NCBI RefSeq assembly: GCF_916619195.1
Contig: NZ_CAKAKL010000002.1
Span: 1,778,871-1,842,870 of the forward strand
Direction: 5' to 3'
DNA: 64,000 bases
DNA from: Inquilinus sp. Marseille-Q2685
GTDB taxonomy: Bacteria > Pseudomonadota > Alphaproteobacteria > DSM-16000 > Inquilinaceae
Both the position numbers and the translations under genes were made by a program. Below, piece after piece: positions 59,867 through 64,000 of the stretch (positions within the stretch are counted from its first letter, which is position 1; every line of letters starts with the position of its first letter). The notes beneath the pieces are model-generated. The model saw nothing but the letters and a program-made list of their open reading frames with translations, was not told the DNA's origin and ran no database searches.

Positions 59867-61225
59867 CTAACCCGGAGGGAGCCCGTTCTCGAAGCAGTAG
59901 TACAGCGTCGGGAAGCTGTGCCGCAGCGCCACCGCGTCGGGCCGCACCGCTTCGGGCGGCTCGCCGCGCACCAGTACCCGGGCGATCAGCTCGGCGATCG
60001 CCTCCATCTCGCGCTCGCGCATGCCGAACCGGGTGACCTCGATGGTGCCGATGCGCAGCCCGCCGGGATAGTCCCAGTCCTCCTTGCGGTCGGCCGGCAG
60101 CAGGTTCTTGTTCACGATCAGGTTGGCGCGCTCCAGCGTCTGCGCCGCCGCCAGGCCGCGCCCGAAATTCCGGGCGTCGGCGATGGCCTGATGCGTGGTG
60201 GTGAAGCCCTTGCGCGCGCCCAGCATCGGCACGCCGCGCTCCTGCAGCGCCCGCGCCAGGGCCCGGGCGTTGGCGACGATCTGGGCCTGCAATTCGGCGC
60301 CGAAGGCGATCGCCTCCGCCGTCGCCAGGGCCAGCGCCGCCACCCGGTTGACCTGATGCGTCGCCGCCCAGACCGGGAAGACCGCCGTCGTCACCGCCTC
60401 GGTGATCGCCGGGTCGTCCCACAGGAGGATGCCGGATTGCGGCCCGGCGAAGGTCTTGCCGGCCGAGCCGGTGACGATGTCCGCGCCCTCCTTCAGCGGG
60501 TCCTGGAACTGGCCGCCGCCGATCAGCCCCAGCTGATGCGCCGCGTCGAAGAAGAAGCGGCCGCCCCACTCCGCGATCACCTCGCGCATCGCCGCCACCG
60601 GCTGCGGGAACAGCGTCATCGACAGGCCCAGCGCGACCAGCTTCGGCCGGGCCAGCGGCGCCGCCCGGCGGAACAGGTCGAGGTCGACCACCAGCTCCTC
60701 CGGGTCCATGGGCAAGTCGACGATGGTGCGGCCCATGGCGCCGGCCGGGCCGTCGTGCCGGTTCGAGGAATGGCCGCCGGTGGGCTGCGCCGCGGTCATC
60801 ACCACGTCGCCCGGCGCGGTCAGCGCGGTGTAGACGACGGCGTTGCCGATCATCGAGGCGCACAGCCGGTGGTCGGCGTAGTTGCATCGGAAATGCCGCT
60901 TCAGCAGCTCGACGCACAGCGCCTCGACCTCGTCGATATGGCGGGTGCCGGCGAACCAGCGGTTGACCCGGCCGATATGGCCCTCCGCCGCGCGCGTGCC
61001 GATCTCGGCCGCCAGCAGCGCCCGCACGCCGGGGCTGGTCGGTGCCTCGGGGGCCAGCAGGTTGATGCAGTCCTCGCCGCGCCACTGCGCGTTGCGCCCG
61101 ACCGCCGCCTTTACCGCCTCGCCCATCGCCGACGGGTCGGCACAGGCGTCGAGCACGGCGCGGGCCGCCGCCAGCGCCTCCCGGTCGTGCACCTCGATGC
61201 GGTTCGACAGATTGGTCGAGTCCAT
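59867..61225 (-). CDS. PLP enzyme of the serine hydroxymethyltransferase fold (divergent)
   Basis: A 452-residue fold-type I PLP enzyme clearly related to GlyA but unlike the housekeeping form. The PLP site is present: FFDAAHQLGLIGGG (Asp227, His230) and GSAGKTFAGPQSG with Schiff-base Lys257. In typical SHMT the residue before this Lys is His (THKT); here it is Gly. INLLAPEAPTSPGVRALLAAEIGTRAAEG replaces the usual N-terminal substrate region. Related enzymes include alpha-methylserine hydroxymethyltransferase, threonine aldolase-like and transaldolase enzymes, so a beta-hydroxy amino acid is the likely substrate. It is divergent from an Lrp/AsnC regulator, its probable controller. Confidence 0.8.
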   Translation of the reverse strand: MDSTNLSNRIEVHDREALAAARAVLDACADPSAMGEAVKAAVGRNAQWRGEDCINLLAPEAPTSPGVRALLAAEIGTRAAEGHIGRVNRWFAGTRHIDEVEALCVELLKRHFRCNYADHRLCASMIGNAVVYTALTAPGDVVMTAAQPTGGHSSNRHDGPAGAMGRTIVDLPMDPEELVVDLDLFRRAAPLARPKLVALGLSMTLFPQPVAAMREVIAEWGGRFFFDAAHQLGLIGGGQFQDPLKEGADIVTGSAGKTFAGPQSGILLWDDPAITEAVTTAVFPVWAATHQVNRVAALALATAEAIAFGAELQAQIVANARALARALQERGVPMLGARKGFTTTHQAIADARNFGRGLAAAQTLERANLIVNKNLLPADRKEDWDYPGGLRIGTIEVTRFGMREREMEAIAELIARVLVRGEPPEAVRPDAVALRHSFPTLYYCFENGLPPG

Positions 61226-61339
61226 GGCTGCCTCCTGTTTGATGGAACGAGGCTATGACGAAATCATCGGCAACGGATTTCGATTTGCATGACCGGAATT
61301 TCCGTTGTGGAATGCCTCGACGCCGCTTTGAGGAAATCC

Positions 61340-61831
61340 ATGAAAAGCCCGAACCGTCCGGCCCCGGTCGAGCTCGACGCCATCGACCGGCGCATCCTCG
61401 ACGCGCTGCAGGAGGACAACCAGGTCACCAACCTGGCCCTGGCGGAGCGGGTCGGCCTGTCGCCGCCGGCCTGCCTGAAGCGGGTGCGCCGGCTGCGCCA
61501 GGAGCGGGTGGTGGTGCGCGACGTGGCGCTGGTCGACCCGGAGAAGGTCGGCCAGACCATTGTCGCCTTCGTCGGGGTCGAGCTGGACCGCCAGCGCGAG
61601 GACGTGCTGGCGGCCTTCGAGCGCAAGATCGCGGCCGAGCCCGAGGTGCAGCAATGCTATTTCGTGTCCGGCGAGATCGACTACCTGCTGGTCGTCACCT
61701 GCCGCGACATGGAGGCCTACAACCTGTTCTGCCGCCGCGTCCTGGCGAACGAGCACAACATCAAGCGCTTCCGCACCAGCTTCAACCTCTCGCGGGTGAA
61801 ATACGAGACCAAGGTGCCGATCGGGGCGTGA
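61340..61831 (+). CDS. Lrp/AsnC-family transcriptional regulator
   Basis: A 163-residue feast/famine regulator. The N-terminal helix-turn-helix spans about residues 10-60 (LDAIDRRILDALQEDNQVTN, LALAERVGLSPPACLKRV) and the C-terminal RAM/ligand domain follows (EVQQCYFVSGEIDYLLVVTC). The ATG at 61340 has GAGGAAATCC upstream; the frame opens earlier at 61289. The 114-bp intergenic region shared with the SHMT-like gene includes CGGAATTTCCG (near 61297), a small palindrome that may be part of the operator. An amino acid effector is expected. Confidence 0.92.
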   Translation: MKSPNRPAPVELDAIDRRILDALQEDNQVTNLALAERVGLSPPACLKRVRRLRQERVVVRDVALVDPEKVGQTIVAFVGVELDRQREDVLAAFERKIAAEPEVQQCYFVSGEIDYLLVVTCRDMEAYNLFCRRVLANEHNIKRFRTSFNLSRVKYETKVPIGA

Positions 61832-62040
61832 CGCGTCAGCCCGGCGCTGCTGGCGCCGAGCGCTACGGCCGCTTTTGGGCGACCTCGGTTCAGCCTGGCC
61901 GGCTGAGATGGGCGGAAAGCGGAAGCGACCACCAGATTACCTAAGTTGCCTAACTCCGTGGAGGAGGTCGAGTTAGGCTTCATGATGAAGGGTGAACAGA
62001 TTTGCGATCCGCTCACCCTTCGATGTTAAATTGAAATAAA

Positions 62041-62397
62041 TTACGGCGCTGAGCAGGTTGCAAATACTGTCAATCGCGTATCCCCCTTAGCTTCCCCAGC
62101 CACTCGCCAAATTGTATTGCTTGATGGATAGGACGCTTGAATGTAAATTCTCGGAAGAGGTAACTTACAAAGATTATTCCCGCACGTAATGCCGCCAACA
62201 TCGATGCTGGCTGGACTGAAATCATATCCTCCACCAAGTACCGACATGCCGGCCGGACATTGTACGGTCTTCTCGACCCATTGTCCTGCCTTTACATCAA
62301 CGGAGGAAGTGACGACCTGTGACGGGAGAGACCATGCAGGCGTTGCGCAAAAAGTAAGGACCGCCAACGAAGCGATGGCACATGAAATTGATCTCAT
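62041..62397 (-). CDS. Small secreted protein with conserved CPAG...LGGG domain
   Basis: A 118-residue exported protein. The ATG at 62397 has GAGGGC upstream and starts a clear signal peptide (ISCAIASLAVLTFCATPAWS, cleavage about residue 23). The mature part has VEKTVQCPAGMSVLGGGYDF, a central Cys pair, and NTIWRVAGEAKGDTRLTVFATC. This Cys-Pro-Ala-Gly...Gly-Gly-Gly plus terminal Val-x-Ala-x-Cys pattern recurs in extracellular bacterial proteins of unknown role. GC is far lower than in the rest of the window, suggesting recent acquisition. Confidence 0.75.
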   Translation of the reverse strand: MRSISCAIASLAVLTFCATPAWSLPSQVVTSSVDVKAGQWVEKTVQCPAGMSVLGGGYDFSPASIDVGGITCGNNLCKLPLPRIYIQASYPSSNTIWRVAGEAKGDTRLTVFATCSAP

Positions 62398-62577
62398 TCT
62401 TTGCCCTCATCTATGAGTAGATATTTGGACGGGATGATATTCCCATCCTGCATATTTAAAGTAAAATAGATTCTGCGTTGTTTGAGTGCAGGCCACTCGT
62501 TTTAATCGAAAAGCGGCTTTCGATGATGGCGGAACAAGCGTTGGCAGCAATTCGTGTTTTAGCTCCCCCGGCGTCCG

Positions 62578-62697
62578 CAAAGGGTCGAATCGGGTCATGT
62601 CCGCTTCCCGGAGCCCGGTGCGATAATCGCCTTTCGGGTGCCCTCCGGTTGGCTTGGCCGACCGGGAAGGGCGGAAAGCAGTCACTATCGAGATGAG
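62578..62697. repeat. Short intergenic repeat (AAAGGGTCGAATC...ATGTCCGCT), copy 1
   Basis: Shares AAAGGGTCGAATC, ATGTCCGCT, GGAGCCCGG and GCGAT, in the same order and spacing, with the element starting at 62973. It covers most of the second half of the 287-bp gap between two small genes; the first half (62398-62577) is AT-rich and shows no gene. A 92-residue minus-strand frame over it is considered spurious. Confidence 0.6.
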
Positions 62698-62936
62698 AAA
62701 GCGGATCGCCAGGACACCTCATCAAAGGCCCCCGCTTCCGCCTCAGATTTGCCTGCGTAGAGCCCAGACCATTTCGAGGGCACCCAGACGACTTGGCTGA
62801 GTTCAGGGGTGTCCGGCGCGGGGTCGTATAGCTTCCATTGGACGAACCGCCACAAGCCGTGATCACCTTGCTCTATGGTCAAGGCCGCTCGCCCATCTGG
62901 ACTCTCGAACCGGCTGATCTCGATATACTTGGTCAT
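62685..62936 (-). CDS. Small hypothetical protein, 83 residues
   Basis: A soluble 83-residue product starting at the ATG at 62936: YIEISRFESPDGRAALTIEQ, RFVQWKLYDPAPDTPE, VWVPSKWSGLYAGKSEAEA. The aromatic-rich beta-strand character and Trp content make it look like a real protein rather than random sequence, but the ribosome site is weak and I do not recognise the family. The 62973 repeat lies directly upstream. Confidence 0.5.
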   Translation of the reverse strand: MTKYIEISRFESPDGRAALTIEQGDHGLWRFVQWKLYDPAPDTPELSQVVWVPSKWSGLYAGKSEAEAGAFDEVSWRSAFSSR

Positions 62937-62972
62937 TGCTCTGCAACGATAGCGGGTGACGGCTAGGGCCGG

Positions 62973-63060
62973 AAAGGGTCGAATCTGGCTATGTCCGCTC
63001 GCGGGAGCCCGGCGCGATGGCCGCATATCACCCTAAGCGGCCAAGCGGCAGGGCGGCGTC
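62973..63060. repeat. Short intergenic repeat, copy 2
   Basis: Second copy of AAAGGGTCGAATC...ATGTCCGCT...GGGAGCCCGGCGCGAT, same orientation as copy 1 about 395 bp away. The 275-bp gap holding it shows no other gene. Confidence 0.6.
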
Positions 63061-63158
63061 GTGCGTTCTCACATCCGCTTTCCGCTCAAAGGCGACGGTC
63101 GCCCCTGCCAAGGCGCGCCTGGCAATAACCGACTGGGCATCCGTGCCCACCATCGGCT

Positions 63159-63184
63159 GGTAACGCAATGTTCATTGCTTAACC
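63159..63184. promoter_or_regulatory. 26-bp imperfect palindrome upstream of the last gene
   Basis: GGTAACGCAATG and CATTGCTTAACC are near-perfect inverted arms (10 of 12) around TT, ending 27 bp before the ATG at 63212. It is a candidate binding site for a dimeric regulator. Confidence 0.4.
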
Positions 63185-63211
63185 GGTCGCGCCCAGTTCA
63201 TGATATGTTCT

Positions 63212-63970
63212 ATGGACAAGCCGCGCTCCGTCTCCCCGCAACCTGCCGCCGCACCGGGCCTCAACCAGGCCGATGCGGAGCAGGCCGCGCGCATGCTCGA
63301 CCGGCTGGCCGAGATGGCAATGGAGCAGGCGGAGGCGATGCACCGGGCCACCATGGCCGCCGTCCAGGCCGACGACGCCGCCAGGGCCAAGGAGTATGGG
63401 CTGGCCTTCGACCGCGCCGGCCGTGCCGTCCGCCACATGCTGGCGCTCAAGCTCCACCTCGCCCGCAAGCGCCAGGAGATGGCGGAGAAGGCCGCCGCTC
63501 ACGCCCGCGACAGCGCCGCGGCCAAGGAGACCCGCCGTTTCCGGGTGGCCCGCGCCGTCGCCTGCTCGGTCGCCGCCAACCGCGATCTCGACGCCGAGAC
63601 CTGTGAGGCCCAGATCGCCGCGATGTGGCGGCGGCTGGTCGACGATCCGGGGATCGACGCCGACCTCTCCCTTTCCGGGCATGCGCTGGAGGAGATCGTC
63701 TTCCACCTCTGCCGCGACATGGGCATCCGCCCCGACCCGGCCTGGATCGACCCGGACTATTCCGGCGCCGACTGGTTCGGACGGCGGAGGAAGCCCAAGG
63801 ACGGAGAGGACAAGCCCCCCGCCCCCTGGTGGCCGGAGGAAGGCCCGGACACCGCCCGCTACTGGCATCTCGACGAAAGCGACAAGGTCCCGGTCCAGGG
63901 CTGGTACGACATCGAGACCGGTGAACGCCTCGACCGCGCCCCCTGGCTGCTCAAGCCCGGCGGCGGCTGA
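63212..63970 (+). CDS. Uncharacterised 252-residue protein
   Basis: I do not recognise the family. Residues 20-130 are helical and Ala-rich, with repeated charged patterns (ADAEQAARMLDRLAEMAM, FDRAGRAVRHMLALKLHLARKRQ), probably a coiled-coil or helical bundle. The C-terminal part is different: acidic and Trp/Pro-rich (DYSGADWFGRRRKP, PPAPWWPEEGPD, GWYDIETGERLDRAPW). No signal or membrane segment is seen. The ATG at 63212 (or 63200 in frame) lies downstream of a 26-bp palindrome. Codon use fits the genome, so it is likely a native gene. Confidence 0.72.
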   Translation: MDKPRSVSPQPAAAPGLNQADAEQAARMLDRLAEMAMEQAEAMHRATMAAVQADDAARAKEYGLAFDRAGRAVRHMLALKLHLARKRQEMAEKAAAHARDSAAAKETRRFRVARAVACSVAANRDLDAETCEAQIAAMWRRLVDDPGIDADLSLSGHALEEIVFHLCRDMGIRPDPAWIDPDYSGADWFGRRRKPKDGEDKPPAPWWPEEGPDTARYWHLDESDKVPVQGWYDIETGERLDRAPWLLKPGGG

Positions 63971-64000
63971 CCCACCGACCGCCCACGCCCGCCTGCCATT

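Noticed and set aside
62407..62685. A 92-codon minus-strand frame between two small genes
   Set aside because: Much of it is translated repeat sequence that also occurs upstream of the next gene; no good ribosome site and no protein-like pattern.

Overview
The window is a stretch of a very GC-rich (roughly 70% or more) chromosome from an alphaproteobacterium, most probably of the Rhodospirillales (Inquilinus/Azospirillum-like; this placement is inference). The support is the content: a gapR (DUF2312) gene, DUF1244, an HWE-type sensor kinase fused to CheB and CheR domains, a tripartite-tricarboxylate (Bug) binding protein, and the housekeeping order proA-nadD-rsfS-rlmH-gpmI-ctpA-rppH. No rRNA, tRNA, prophage, IS element or CRISPR array was seen. 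Genes are dense on both strands, and long antisense reading frames are a by-product of the high GC.

Layout. 1-5.8 kb: a truncated GH15 glucoamylase, divergent from gnd-zwf and a HAD phosphatase, so polysaccharide breakdown sits beside the oxidative pentose-phosphate genes. 6-9 kb: an M20 peptidase and a metY-type sulfhydrylase with a hairpin over its Shine-Dalgarno. 9-18.5 kb: a BisC/TorA-like molybdoenzyme, a YihY membrane protein, a MetF-like protein, a Bug binding protein, a LysE exporter, a ParDE-type toxin-antitoxin pair and an MFS transporter. 18.6-24.4 kb: a signalling island with two stand-alone receiver proteins, a large CheB-CheR-PAS-HWE kinase and a second CheB with a zinc-ribbon tail.

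24.5-36 kb: GNAT, gapR, a secreted beta-helix protein of lower GC, a decayed second copy of the gapR 3' half, DUF1244, a YbdK-type carboxylate-amine ligase, N-formylglutamate amidohydrolase, an SDR, two exported proteins, an EamA transporter, an ACT-domain protein and pyruvate kinase. The gapR relic beside DUF1244 suggests that the beta-helix gene arrived together with a gapR duplication. 36-43 kb: a probable periplasmic aldehyde oxidase operon (paoABC-like) that ends in a Tat-exported LVIVD-repeat protein and lies downstream of an AraC regulator. 43-47 kb: a TPR protein, a second GH15 enzyme and proA. 47-59.7 kb: core genes nadD, rsfS, rlmH, gpmI, ctpA, rppH, priA, a transaldolase-like gene, DUF484 and xerC, interrupted by three tandem paralogous lipoprotein genes. 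59.8-64 kb: an SHMT-fold enzyme divergent from an Lrp/AsnC regulator, then a lower-GC stretch with small poorly known genes.

Intergenic gaps are rich in palindromic repeats. At least five families are visible: a 78-bp element in three copies, a roughly 115-bp element in two copies, G/C-rich inverted elements in four gaps, a 250-bp nested hairpin cluster, and a short element repeated near the right end. In two places an arm of the 78-bp repeat supplies an ATG at the front of a downstream reading frame. Start sites below were chosen from Shine-Dalgarno matches where these disagree with the longest reading frame.
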